A stretch of 64,000 nucleotides of DNA from Ewingella americana (GTDB taxonomy: Bacteria; Pseudomonadota; Gammaproteobacteria; Enterobacterales; Enterobacteriaceae). Location of the stretch: positions 124,001 through 188,000 of the forward strand of contig NZ_RCZD01000001.1 of assembly GCF_006438725.1 (NCBI RefSeq), read 5' to 3'. Made by a program: the position numbers and the translations under genes. Below the pieces are notes generated by a model. That model was not told where the DNA came from. It ran no database searches and saw only the letters and a list, made by a program, of their open reading frames with translations. Shown here one piece after another: positions 1-9,085 of this stretch. The stretch's first letter is position 1. Every line of letters starts with the position of its first letter.

Positions 1-540
1 CAGCTGATTAATGCGGGCGGTGCCTATGGCAAAGTCAACGAGCCGCTTTACTTGTCACTTAATCCAAACGGGCTGGTGCCTTGTCTGCAAGATGAAGACT
101 TTATTTTGTGGGAATCGAATGCCATTTTGCGCTATCTGGCAGAACGTTCGGGCAATCCGGCGTTTTGGGGCAGTAATACTCAGCAGCGCGCGGCGGCAGA
201 CAAATGGCTTGATTGGGTAAGCAGTTCACTTCCCACGCCTTTCCGTCAGGTATTTGTGAATTTGGTACGCACACCGGAAGATCAGCGCGATATGGCTGCC
301 GTCGCCAGCGGAATGGCGACGTTTGAAAAACTGTGGACGGTAGTGGACGCCGTACTGGCCAAGCAGACATGGTTGTCAGGTGATAAATTTGGCCTGGGGG
401 ATATTCCAATGGGCTGTTTCGCTTACGCCTGGTTTGAGCTGGATATCCAACGTCAGTCGCAACCGAACCTGGAGCGTTGGTACCAGCAACTGACCCAGCG
501 TCCGGCCTACCGTAAGCGGGTAATGATCCCACTGAGTTAA
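1..540 (+). CDS. Glutathione S-transferase family protein, C-terminal part
   Basis: The frame is open from base 1, so the true start lies before the window; about 179 residues are visible. The first part has the end of a thioredoxin-like GST domain: a substrate-proline segment (NPNGLVPCLQD) followed by the WESNAILRYLAE segment that contacts glutathione in this family. An all-helical C-terminal domain follows, with the GDKFGLGDIPMG segment typical of GSTs. Cytosolic glutathione-dependent detoxification or thiol chemistry is expected from the family, but the substrate cannot be told. It is not obviously linked to the sugar genes downstream. The family call is firm; the subfamily is unknown. Confidence 0.85.
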   Translation, partial: QLINAGGAYGKVNEPLYLSLNPNGLVPCLQDEDFILWESNAILRYLAERSGNPAFWGSNTQQRAAADKWLDWVSSSLPTPFRQVFVNLVRTPEDQRDMAAVASGMATFEKLWTVVDAVLAKQTWLSGDKFGLGDIPMGCFAYAWFELDIQRQSQPNLERWYQQLTQRPAYRKRVMIPLS

Positions 541-550
541 TCCTTATTTT

Positions 551-576
551 GGGCCGGACATTTACTGTTCCGGCCC
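551..576 (+). terminator. Hairpin after the GST gene
   Basis: GGGCCGGA and TCCGGCCC form a perfect 8-bp stem with a 10-base loop, 11 bases after the stop codon. The following bases are C/T mixed, not a clean T-run, so termination is plausible but not certain. Confidence 0.45.
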
Positions 577-808
577 CCTTCCTCCTCAAAACTCTCCTCG
601 TCAGCCGGTCTATTCCAAACAGGAATAACGCGAGTACGAAATATACTAACCACAGATCATTCCCTATTTATTAACAACTGGGTAGACTGCTTCGACAGAT
701 GGACGTCTGGACAGACAGACTTCTGCACATCCTCATATTGGGTGGCTCATGTTGAGCTCCCGTAAACCACCTTGCGAAATCGTGTTCGCTGCCCTGCCGG
801 AGTAGTTA

Positions 809-1882
809 ATGAAAAAAATATCCGCCTCTTTACTGGTTCTGAGCCTGTTTGCCGCCGCACCCACTTTCGCTGCTGAGGCCACGCTCGCCGTGGTTCCTGC
901 GGTCATTGCACAACATGCAGGCCCGGTGCGCGTTGCGGTGATCCGCAACCTGGGTTCCGACGATAACACCACCCAATTTCTTGCCGGTGCCATTAAAGAA
1001 GGCCGCAAACTGGGCTTTAAAGTCGATACCTTCCTGAGTAACGGCGACGACGCCAAGTTCCAGGACTTCGTGAATCAGGCCATTAGCCAGAAGTATGACG
1101 GTATTATTCTGTCGCAGGGCCGTGGCCCATACTCGGTTGAACTGGTTAAACGCATTACTGCGGCGGGCATTGCCGTCTCCGTGTTTGATACCGAAGTACC
1201 GGATAACACCCCTGGTGTCACGGTGACCCGCCAGGATGATGCGTCTCTGACTCACACCTCCGTGGGCCAATTGGTTAAAGATTTCAACGGCAAAGCCAAC
1301 ATCGTTAAATTATGGGTGGCCGGCTTCCCACCGATGGAACGTCGCCAAAAAACCTATGAGGAAATTCTCAAGCAGAACCCAGGCATTCATCAGTTGGAGT
1401 CTATCGGTGCGGTCTCTTCTGACGTTCAGGGCGATACCGCCAACAAAGTCGGTGCCATTTTAGCCAAATATCCAAAAGGTAAAATCGACGCCATCTGGGG
1501 CGCGTGGGATGCCTTCAGTCAGGGCGCATATAAGGCGTTGCAGGAAAATGGCCGTACTGAAATCAAGCTCTACAGCATTGATGCGTCCAACCAGGACTTG
1601 CAGATGATGCGCGAGGCAGGCAGCCCGTGGAAAATCACCGCCGCCGTGGACACTCAATTGATCGGTGCTGTGAATTTGCGCATCGTAGCGCTGAAAATCG
1701 CCGGTGAGAAAACACCCGCCACTTATGAATTCCCGGCACAAGCGATCCCACAGTCCTTGCTGCAAAGCCAGACCAGCGGTATCAACGTGAGTGGCTTGAG
1801 TAAAATCATCCCAGGCTGGGGCAAATCTGAAGATTTCACCGCCCCATGGTTCGCTACGCTGGAAGCAAAATACAAGAAATAA
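809..1882 (+). CDS. Orphan periplasmic sugar-binding protein (type 1 PBP fold)
   Basis: A 357-residue exported protein. Residues 1-21 form a signal peptide ending AAPTFAA. The rest looks like a ribose/xylose-type substrate-binding protein (Peripla_BP_4 family): a first lobe starting VRVAVIRNLGSDD, the YDGIILSQGRG strand-loop typical of the sugar-binding cleft, and a KIDAIWGAWDAFSQGAYKAL segment in the second lobe. GGAG before the ATG supports the start. No ABC ATPase or permease gene is adjacent, and a strong terminator follows, so it appears monocistronic. By context it may deliver a pentose or xyloside, perhaps to XylGH, or act as a sensor partner; that is inference. The ligand is not known. 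Confidence 0.8.
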   Translation: MKKISASLLVLSLFAAAPTFAAEATLAVVPAVIAQHAGPVRVAVIRNLGSDDNTTQFLAGAIKEGRKLGFKVDTFLSNGDDAKFQDFVNQAISQKYDGIILSQGRGPYSVELVKRITAAGIAVSVFDTEVPDNTPGVTVTRQDDASLTHTSVGQLVKDFNGKANIVKLWVAGFPPMERRQKTYEEILKQNPGIHQLESIGAVSSDVQGDTANKVGAILAKYPKGKIDAIWGAWDAFSQGAYKALQENGRTEIKLYSIDASNQDLQMMREAGSPWKITAAVDTQLIGAVNLRIVALKIAGEKTPATYEFPAQAIPQSLLQSQTSGINVSGLSKIIPGWGKSEDFTAPWFATLEAKYKK

Positions 1883-1902
1883 GCGATACGTCTCGCTTTA
1901 AC

Positions 1903-1940
1903 ACCCGCCCCTTTCTGTAAATTGAAAGGGGCGGGTTTGT
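1903..1940 (+). terminator. Rho-independent terminator after the binding protein
   Basis: ACCCGCCCCTTTC (1903-1915) pairs perfectly with GAAAGGGGCGGGT (1924-1936) around an 8-base loop and is followed by TTTGT. It separates the binding-protein gene from yicJ. Confidence 0.85.
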
Positions 1941-2088
1941 AAAAAAATCCCCCTTAAGACCCTGCCTGATCCCCTGCTTGATCACAGAAATAAAGAAACG
2001 TAATTTCAGAACTAAAAATCTCAATAGCTCCTGACCTCATCAACCGTTAAAACCTTAAGCTCATCTTATAAATACGGACATTGAGTTC

Positions 2089-3459
2089 ATGAGCACAGAG
2101 ATCCTGTCGGTTAAGGAAAAAATTGGATACGGACTTGGCGATGCAGCCAGTCATATCATTTTCGATAACGTCATGTTGTACATGATGTTCTTTTATACTG
2201 ATATTTTCGGTATTCCTGCCGGATATGTCGGCACTATGTTCCTGTTGGCCCGCGCACTGGATGCCATCTCAGACCCCTGTATGGGCCTGCTGGCTGACCG
2301 CACCCGCACCCGGTGGGGAAAATTCCGCCCCTATGTCCTGTTCGGGGCCATTCCTTTCGGTATTGTTTGCGTCTTTGCTTACTCCTGCCCGGACCTGAGC
2401 ATGACCGGCAAAATGATTTATGCCGCCATCACCTATACCCTGCTAACGCTAATGTATACCGTGGTCAACATTCCATATTGCGCCCTTGGCGGCGTGATCA
2501 CCGCGAATCCTACTCAGCGTATTTCCCTGCAGTCCTACCGCTTTGTTCTGGCGACCGCCGGCGGCATGTTAAGTACTGTGCTGATGATGCCGCTGGTGAA
2601 ATTTATCGGTGGTGAAGACAAAGCCTTCGGCTTCCAGGGCGGTATTGCCGTGCTGTCAGTGGTGGCGGCGGTGATGCTGGCAATCTGCTTCGCCACCACC
2701 AAAGAGCGCGTCACCGGCGAAGGGAAACCCACCGGCACCATGCGCGAAGATCTGCGTGATATCTGGCATAACGATCAATGGCGCATCGTCGGCCTGCTGA
2801 CCATTCTCAACATTGTTGCTGTGGCCGTTCGCGGGGGCGCAATGATGTACTACGTCACCTATATACTCGGCAATCCGATGCTGTTCGTCTGGTTCCTGAC
2901 GGCGTACTCCGTCGGCAATCTCTTTGGCAGCGCGCTGGCGAAACCGCTGACCGACTGGAAGTGTAAAGTTAGCGTCTTCTGGTGGACCAACGCCATTCTG
3001 GCGGTGCTCAGCGCATTGATGTTCTTCCTGCCTGTCAGTGCCAGTATCACCATGTTTATCTTTATCTTTGTGATTGGCGTGTTCCACCAGTTGGTGACGC
3101 CAATCCAGTGGGTGATGATGTCCGACACCGTCGATTACGGCGAATGGAATGATGGCAAACGCCTGACCGGCATCAGCTTCGCAGGCACCCTGTTTGTACT
3201 GAAACTGGGCCTGGCGCTGGCTGGCGCATTAATTGGCTGGGTACTGGCGGGTGCGGGTTATCAGTCTGGTGCCGCCACGCAAAACCCCGCCACCATGACC
3301 AGCATTATTGCCCTGTTTACTCTGGTACCTGCGGCCTGCTACTTGCTTAGCGCCATTATCTGCAAACGCTTCTATATTTTGCGCACTCCGCTGCTGCGCC
3401 GGATCCTCGATGAAGTCGCGCAAGGCATCCGCCGTAATCAGCAAGATTTCATGAAGTAA
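2089..3459 (+). CDS. yicJ: GPH-family sugar:cation symporter, YicJ-like xyloside permease
   Basis: A 456-residue inner-membrane protein with about twelve hydrophobic segments. The N-terminus (KEKIGYGLGDAASHIIFD) and the DPCMGLLADRTRTRWGKFRPYVLFGAIPFG loop region are signatures of the glycoside-pentoside-hexuronide symporters (MelB, XynB, YicJ). The VMMSDTVDYGEWNDGKRLTGI segment in the second half is also typical. It lies 117 bases ahead of an alpha-xylosidase, the same pair as E. coli yicJ-yicI, so import of alpha-xylosides such as isoprimeverose is likely. That substrate is inferred from the neighbour. The start has a plain ATG with no strong Shine-Dalgarno sequence. Confidence 0.9.
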   Translation: MSTEILSVKEKIGYGLGDAASHIIFDNVMLYMMFFYTDIFGIPAGYVGTMFLLARALDAISDPCMGLLADRTRTRWGKFRPYVLFGAIPFGIVCVFAYSCPDLSMTGKMIYAAITYTLLTLMYTVVNIPYCALGGVITANPTQRISLQSYRFVLATAGGMLSTVLMMPLVKFIGGEDKAFGFQGGIAVLSVVAAVMLAICFATTKERVTGEGKPTGTMREDLRDIWHNDQWRIVGLLTILNIVAVAVRGGAMMYYVTYILGNPMLFVWFLTAYSVGNLFGSALAKPLTDWKCKVSVFWWTNAILAVLSALMFFLPVSASITMFIFIFVIGVFHQLVTPIQWVMMSDTVDYGEWNDGKRLTGISFAGTLFVLKLGLALAGALIGWVLAGAGYQSGAATQNPATMTSIIALFTLVPAACYLLSAIICKRFYILRTPLLRRILDEVAQGIRRNQQDFMK

Positions 3460-3576
3460 TTTATTGATTAATTAACAAAATTCCCCCAAATCTTTCGGCC
3501 CGGAACAGGTTGGTCAGTGAGCAAATCCAGCCAACGCAGAGTCCGCCCGAAAGATGAAGGGTAAAAGGAGAGAGCA

Positions 3577-5901
3577 ATGAAAATCAGTGACGGTAACTGG
3601 TTAATACAGGAAGGTCTGACCCTCACGCACCCGCTGTATGTTTCAGAAGTGCAGACGTCAGGCAGAGAGATGACGGTTTATGCCGCCCCACGCGAAGCCA
3701 GTGAGCGCGCAAACCAACTTGACACCCCATTATTTACCCTGCGTTTTTTCTCGCCGCAAAGTGGCGTGATTGGAGTACGTATCACCCACTTTGACGGCGG
3801 GCTGGATCTGGGTCCTGACTATCCGCTGATTTGCGAGTCACAACACGAGGTGAGCATTGAGGATACCGCCGAATTTGCCGCCCTGCATAGCGGAGACCTC
3901 AGCGTCCGCGTCACCAAAGGCCCGAACTGGTCACTGGATTTCCTGCGTCACGGACAGCGAATTACCGGTAGTGTAGCGAAATCCAACGGCTACGTACAAA
4001 GCATGCACGATGGCAAAAACTACATGATGGAGCGCCTGGACTTGGGCGTGGGTGAAACCGTCTATGGCCTTGGCGAGCGCTTTACCGCGCTGGTGAAAAA
4101 TGGCCAGACGGTGGAAACCTGGAACCGCGATGGCGGGACCAGCACCGAGCAATCCTATAAAAACATTCCTTTTTACCTCACCAACCGGGGTTATGGCGTA
4201 CTGGTTAACCACCCGGAAGCCGTTTCGTTTGAAGTTGGCTCTGAAAAAGTGTCGAAAGTGCAGTTCAGCGTCGAAAGCGAATATCTGGAATATTTCGTTA
4301 TTGATGGCCCGACACCTAAAAAAGTGCTCGACCGTTACACCCGGTTGACTGGCCGACCAGCACTGCCACCAGCCTGGTCCTTCGGTTTATGGTTGACCAC
4401 CTCGTTCACCACCAATTACGACGAACAAACGGTGAATCGCTTTATCGACGGCATGGCCGAGCGCAATCTGCCGCTGCATGTGTTCCATTTTGACTGCTTC
4501 TGGATGAAAGCCTTCCAGTGGTGTGATTTCGAATGGGACCCGCAAACCTTCCCGGACCCACAGGGCATGCTCACACGCCTGAAAGAGAAAGGGCTGAAAA
4601 TTTGCGTGTGGATCAACCCCTACATCGGGCAGAAATCGCCGTTATTTAAAGAGGGTAAAGAGAAAGGCTACCTGCTTAAGCGCCCGGATGGCCGGGTGTG
4701 GCAGTGGGATAAATGGCAGCCGGGACAGGCTATTGTCGATTTCACTCATCCTGAGGCCAGCGCCTGGTACGCCGGACATCTAAACCGCTTAATCGATATG
4801 GGTGTTGACTGTTTCAAAACCGATTTCGGTGAACGTATCCCAACGGATGTAGTGTGGCACGATGGCTGCGATCCGCAGAAAATGCATAACCACTATGCTT
4901 TTGTTTACAACAAGCTGGTGTATGAAACTCTGCAGGAAAAACTCGGCGAATCCGAAGCGGTGCTGTTTGCCCGTTCGGCCTCGGTTGGCGCACAACAGTT
5001 CCCGGTTCACTGGGGCGGCGACTGCTATGCAACCTATGAGTCTATGGCAGAAAGCCTGCGCGGCGGCCTGTCCATCGGACTGTCCGGGTTTGGGTTCTGG
5101 AGCCATGATATCGGCGGGTTTGAAAATACCGCCCCGGCGCATATTTATAAACGCTGGTGCGCTTTCGGCCTGTTGTCCAGCCACAGCCGCCTGCACGGCA
5201 GTAAATCCTACCGTGTACCCTGGGTTTATGATGACGAAGCCTGCGATGTCGTACGCCAGTTTACTGAACTGAAATGCCGCCTGATGCCGTATTTGTACCC
5301 TGCTTCGGTACAGGCAGCTATCCATGGCACACCAGTGATGCGCGCCATGATGCTCGAGTTCCCAGAAGACCCTGCGTGCGACTATCTCGATCGTCAGTAT
5401 ATGCTCGGTGACGATCTGCTGGTTGCGCCAGTGTTCAGTGAACAAGGCAGTGTCGACTTCTATCTGCCACAAGGCCGCTGGACGCATCTGCTGAACAACA
5501 GCGTGGCTGAGGGTTCCCGCTGGCACCGTCAACAGCACGCCTTCAACAGCCTGCCTTTGTATGTGCGCCCCAATACTTTACTGGCGCTGGGCAACAATAG
5601 TCAGAAACCGGATTACGACTACAGCGAACGGGCTGAATTCCATCTATTTGAACTGGACGATGGGTGCATGGCAGAAAGTCACTTAACCGATTTGCAGGGC
5701 AATATTGTGTTTACCCTGACAGCGGCGCGCAAGGGTGACCTGATAACCGTCACGCCGAAAGGCAAGGCAAGTCATTGGACTTTGTGTTTACGTAATATTG
5801 TGAACGTCAAAGAGATCACAAAAGCTTCTCAGAATACACATATCCACGGCTTACTGATTCGGCCTGACGACGACAGCGCAATGCTGTCGGTCACACTCTA
5901 A
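3577..5901 (+). CDS. yicI: Alpha-xylosidase, GH31 family
   Basis: 774 residues, close to E. coli YicI (772). The cytosolic enzyme removes terminal alpha-linked xylose from xyloglucan oligosaccharides such as isoprimeverose. The GH31 nucleophile is Asp416 in KTDFGERIP and the acid/base is Asp482 in GGDCYATYE, at the same numbers as in the characterised E. coli enzyme. Residues 1-260 form the N-terminal beta-sandwich, then the TIM barrel and C-terminal sheet domains. AAAGGAGAGAG precedes the ATG. Paired with yicJ, and close to xylAB, it would feed free xylose into the isomerase pathway. Confidence 0.95.
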   Translation: MKISDGNWLIQEGLTLTHPLYVSEVQTSGREMTVYAAPREASERANQLDTPLFTLRFFSPQSGVIGVRITHFDGGLDLGPDYPLICESQHEVSIEDTAEFAALHSGDLSVRVTKGPNWSLDFLRHGQRITGSVAKSNGYVQSMHDGKNYMMERLDLGVGETVYGLGERFTALVKNGQTVETWNRDGGTSTEQSYKNIPFYLTNRGYGVLVNHPEAVSFEVGSEKVSKVQFSVESEYLEYFVIDGPTPKKVLDRYTRLTGRPALPPAWSFGLWLTTSFTTNYDEQTVNRFIDGMAERNLPLHVFHFDCFWMKAFQWCDFEWDPQTFPDPQGMLTRLKEKGLKICVWINPYIGQKSPLFKEGKEKGYLLKRPDGRVWQWDKWQPGQAIVDFTHPEASAWYAGHLNRLIDMGVDCFKTDFGERIPTDVVWHDGCDPQKMHNHYAFVYNKLVYETLQEKLGESEAVLFARSASVGAQQFPVHWGGDCYATYESMAESLRGGLSIGLSGFGFWSHDIGGFENTAPAHIYKRWCAFGLLSSHSRLHGSKSYRVPWVYDDEACDVVRQFTELKCRLMPYLYPASVQAAIHGTPVMRAMMLEFPEDPACDYLDRQYMLGDDLLVAPVFSEQGSVDFYLPQGRWTHLLNNSVAEGSRWHRQQHAFNSLPLYVRPNTLLALGNNSQKPDYDYSERAEFHLFELDDGCMAESHLTDLQGNIVFTLTAARKGDLITVTPKGKASHWTLCLRNIVNVKEITKASQNTHIHGLLIRPDDDSAMLSVTL

Positions 5902-5912
5902 CAGCGTAACTG

Positions 5913-5943
5913 AACCCCTCGCAGTAGCTACATGCGGGGGGTT
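5913..5943 (+). terminator. Terminator after yicI
   Basis: AACCCC-TCGCA pairs with TGCG-GGGGTT around a short loop, 12 bases after the yicI stop, and is followed by a T-rich tail (CTCATTTT). Confidence 0.7.
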
Positions 5944-6247
5944 CTCATTTTAAATAACTCCTTTCTTATTCCTGCCTCACACAACGTCAATACGTTGCCA
6001 TCATATTTATAAACCACCATCATATATTTCACAGCACCGAAAAAAACCATCATTTTTTATTATTAATTGAAGTTTATTAGGAGGAATAAAATAAATAAAC
6101 AACCATGGAAGGGAAAGTTTTGTCGCTTTTCACCTGAGGTAACATGCTTTACTTCAGCCGTAAAACCTTACCCCATCAACTACGGGGAATAATAAACGAC
6201 GTTTTACCACCCTCTCATGGTTATCATTACTGAAGGAATATAAAACA
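5944..6247. other. AT-rich intergenic region before the DUF1996 gene
   Basis: No gene is seen. The stretch is clearly AT-richer than its flanks. It contains an isolated AGGAGG (about 6080) with no start codon at a usable distance. Nested inverted repeats precede the next gene: GTAAAAC (6160-6166) with GTTTTAC (6201-6207), and inside them CCCC (6171-6174) with GGGG (6184-6187). GAAGGAAT just before 6248 is a good ribosome-binding site. The promoter could not be placed. Confidence 0.5.
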
Positions 6248-7669
6248 ATGAAATATACCCTATCCTCCCTGGCGATATTTGCAGGGCTAATGAGTCTGGC
6301 CCCCCTCTCGGCTTTAGCTGCCGATGGGCAAATTAACGTCGATTGTAGCTTCAGTCATATGAAACCCGATGACGCTATTCTGATGCCAGGTATGCCCGGC
6401 ATGGCGATGTCGCATGACTTTGTGGGAAACCGTTCGACGGACGCGTTTTCTACAGCTGAAAGCTTATTACTTCATTCAGGCACTACCTGTGATAACGCGG
6501 CTGACAGTACCGGTTACTGGGTGCCCACCATGAAATTACCGAACGGTGAAATCGTTCACCCGTCTTATATCAAGAATTACTATCAGGCCAATAATGTACA
6601 GAATTATCCCATCAAGCCTTATCCACACGGTCTGCAACTGCTGGCGGGCAATCACCAAGGGACAGGCCCCAATCCACATGTAAGTTTCCTTTGTGCCAAC
6701 GGCAATGGTTATACCAATACTGCCGACCAGATTTGCGGTCTGCGCGCCGCCGGGGACGCCGTACAATTCAACATCGGGGTAATGTTCCCGGATTGCTGGG
6801 ACGGCGTTAATTTACCCGCCAAAGGCACCAATAACGCCGTTTACAGCACCAATGACCAATGCCCAGCTGATCATCCGGTTAAACTGGCAAAAGTAAACAT
6901 GAACATCGCCTATGTCCTGCCACAAATTACATCACTGGATGTCAGTAAAATTCAGCTATCACTGGACCCCAAAGTGAGTGACATGAAAATAACCGAACTG
7001 TGGGGGAGTATATATACCGCACACGGTGACTTTATGAATGCCTGGACAGACGACGCAACGAAATTTATGGCTGACCGCTGCATAAATTACTCTATGGATT
7101 GTGGTACAAATATTCCGTATAGCTATTTTGATGCTGAAGCTGATACCTATGTCAGTAATCAGGCCGACAGTGATAAAAACTTTGGCACTGCTGCAACATT
7201 GATGGTTCAGGATGACTGGACTGGCGCAGGTCGCGACAAAAATAAACAAATGCTGGCATTAATGAAGTTCAAAATCCCGGCACAACCCACCAACATCGCT
7301 GATTATCCAGGAGTCTCCTTCAAGTATAAAATCCGTGTTTATGACGGTAATACCACTGACAGCGCGGCTGTTTCTATTTTCTTCTACCCAACCAATGATA
7401 ACGCCTGGGACGAGAACAGCGTCACCTGGAATAATAAACCGGCATTTAACTACTCTGCAGATGGCAGCATATATATGGATAACGCACAGCAATTCCGTTA
7501 TGTCGATGTCGATAAAGCCGTGCGTGCGGCTATCGCTGCAGGTAAAACCGAAGTGTCTTACTACATTGGGGGCGAACGTAATGGCCGTACCATTACAGTT
7601 GATTCACGAGAAAGTGGCAAAACACCCACGCTCATGCTGATTGGTTACCAGACCGTCACCGAACCTTAA
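6248..7669 (+). CDS. Secreted DUF1996 protein with C-terminal DNRLRE/CBM96-like domain
   Basis: 473 residues. Residues 1-24 are a signal peptide (cleavage likely after SALA). Residues about 50-285 match DUF1996, a domain best known from fungal and actinobacterial secreted proteins. Diagnostic stretches are SHDFVGN (55-61), STGYWVPTM (88-95), YPHGLQLLAGN (125-135), FPDCWDGVNL (180-189), CPADHPV (205-211) and HGDFMNAW (259-266). Residues about 294-465 resemble a DNRLRE (CBM96-like) beta-sandwich: a DTYVSNQADSDKNFG opening, ENSVTWNNKP (390-398) and a closing SRESGKTPTL (453-462). Several paired cysteines fit an exported protein. The activity is unknown. A surface or extracellular polysaccharide role is suggested by the second domain and by the xyloside and xylose genes on both sides, but is not shown. 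Confidence 0.8.
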   Translation: MKYTLSSLAIFAGLMSLAPLSALAADGQINVDCSFSHMKPDDAILMPGMPGMAMSHDFVGNRSTDAFSTAESLLLHSGTTCDNAADSTGYWVPTMKLPNGEIVHPSYIKNYYQANNVQNYPIKPYPHGLQLLAGNHQGTGPNPHVSFLCANGNGYTNTADQICGLRAAGDAVQFNIGVMFPDCWDGVNLPAKGTNNAVYSTNDQCPADHPVKLAKVNMNIAYVLPQITSLDVSKIQLSLDPKVSDMKITELWGSIYTAHGDFMNAWTDDATKFMADRCINYSMDCGTNIPYSYFDAEADTYVSNQADSDKNFGTAATLMVQDDWTGAGRDKNKQMLALMKFKIPAQPTNIADYPGVSFKYKIRVYDGNTTDSAAVSIFFYPTNDNAWDENSVTWNNKPAFNYSADGSIYMDNAQQFRYVDVDKAVRAAIAAGKTEVSYYIGGERNGRTITVDSRESGKTPTLMLIGYQTVTEP

Positions 7670-7712
7670 TCAGTGACGTTGGAATATGAGGACTAAGGCC
7701 TTATGTTTAAAA

Positions 7713-7748
7713 AAATCCCCCGGAAATTTCGGGGGATTTCACTTTTTT
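7713..7748. terminator. Bidirectional terminator between the DUF1996 gene and xylR
   Basis: AAATCCCCCG (7713-7722) pairs with CGGGGGATTT (7730-7739). An A-run lies on the left and TTTTTT follows on the right, so it can stop transcription from both converging genes. Confidence 0.85.
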
Positions 7749-7752
7749 GAGT

Positions 7753-8931
7753 TTAGTAAATCACTTCACCATGCTTGTCGCGATACTCTTTCGGCGTCAT
7801 GTCATACCCTTTTTTAAACACCGAATAGAAATATTGCAACGACGGGTAGCCGCACATTTGAGAAATCTCATTGATGGAAATCGACGTGGCCGTCAGTAAA
7901 TTTCTCGCACGGTCCAGTTTCTCTTCATGGATCACCCCATGAATAGTTTGCCCGGTCTCATCTTTGAAACGCTTCTCAAGGTTAGATCGGGAAATACCGA
8001 TGGCATCCAGCACTTGTTCAACTTTGATCCCTTTACAGGCGTGGTAACGAATGTAATGCATGGCCTGAATCACGGCCGGGTCGCGCAATGAGCGGAAATC
8101 CGTTGAGCGTCGCGCCATCACCTTTACCGGGGGCACAAGTATGCGCTGAAGCGGCAGTTCACGCTCATCAAGTAATTGATGCAGTAATTTTGCCGCACGA
8201 TAACCCATTTGACGCGTACCCTGGACCACAGATGACAGCGCCACACGGGACAAATAGCGGGTCAGTTCCTCGTTATCAATTCCAATCACGCTGAGCTTCT
8301 CTGGCACCGGAATATCCAAATGTTCGCATACCTGTAAAAGATGGCGGGCGCGGGCATCGGTTACGGCAATGATTCCGGTCTGTTGCGGCAAGGTTTGCAC
8401 CCAGTCAGCCAGACGATTCTGCGCATGCTGCCAGTTCTCCGGCGCGGTTTCCATTCCCTGATAGACCACTCCCTGATATTGCTCTGACGACACCAACTGA
8501 CGGAACGCATACTCACGCTCCTGCGCCCAGCGCTTCCCCCCTGCATCTGGCAAACCGTAGAAGGCAAAGCGGTTGATACCCTTCTCCTTCAGGTGCATGA
8601 AAGCCGCTTCCACCAGCGCATAGTTATCGGTCGCAATATAATGTACTGGCGGGTAATCCTCTTCACGATGGTACGAACCGCCGACACCGACGATGGGCAC
8701 TTTGAGATCTTTCAGTACCTGCTCAATCTCACGATCATCGAAGTCGGCAATAACGCCATCGCCAAGCCAGTCACGGATATTGTCGATACGGCAACGAAAG
8801 TCCTCTTCGATAAAAATATCCCAGTCGCTTTGAGACGCCTGCAAATATTCACCGACTCCTTCAACCACCTGCCGGTCGTAGACTTTGTTGGCATTAAATA
8901 ACAATGTGATGCGATAACGCTTTTCAAACAT
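7753..8931 (-). CDS. xylR: Xylose operon transcriptional activator XylR (AraC family)
   Basis: 392 residues, the same length as E. coli XylR and very similar throughout. The N-terminal part (to about 280) is a periplasmic-binding-protein-like xylose sensor, with RITLLFNANKVYDRQVVEGVGEYLQ and AVTDARARHLLQVCEHL. The last 100 residues are an AraC-type double helix-turn-helix, including GISRSNLEKRFK and the ISQMCGYPSLQYFYSVFKK signature. With bound xylose it activates the divergent xylF and xylA promoters together with CRP. It is the last gene after xylFGH, with a 154-base gap that may hold its own promoter. Confidence 0.97.
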   Translation of the reverse strand: MFEKRYRITLLFNANKVYDRQVVEGVGEYLQASQSDWDIFIEEDFRCRIDNIRDWLGDGVIADFDDREIEQVLKDLKVPIVGVGGSYHREEDYPPVHYIATDNYALVEAAFMHLKEKGINRFAFYGLPDAGGKRWAQEREYAFRQLVSSEQYQGVVYQGMETAPENWQHAQNRLADWVQTLPQQTGIIAVTDARARHLLQVCEHLDIPVPEKLSVIGIDNEELTRYLSRVALSSVVQGTRQMGYRAAKLLHQLLDERELPLQRILVPPVKVMARRSTDFRSLRDPAVIQAMHYIRYHACKGIKVEQVLDAIGISRSNLEKRFKDETGQTIHGVIHEEKLDRARNLLTATSISINEISQMCGYPSLQYFYSVFKKGYDMTPKEYRDKHGEVIY

Positions 8932-9085
8932 GCCGGTCTCTCAATGCTAATGCCTGCAAAAAATAAGCCATACTCTTCCTACTACGGCCCGCCTGATTCA
9001 GCTCAATATCACAGCTCAGCAGCCGGGTGCAGCAAAAAGCCCGTGTTCTTTGACGCTTAGCAAATATTTTACTTCATATAGCGGT

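Noticed and set aside
4789-5538. A 249-codon frame opposite yicI
   Set aside because: Antisense to the conserved GH31 catalytic region; no independent support.
6080-6136. AGGAGG followed by an ATG with 10 codons (6104 onward)
   Set aside because: The spacing from the Shine-Dalgarno sequence to the ATG is over 15 bases and the peptide is too short to judge.
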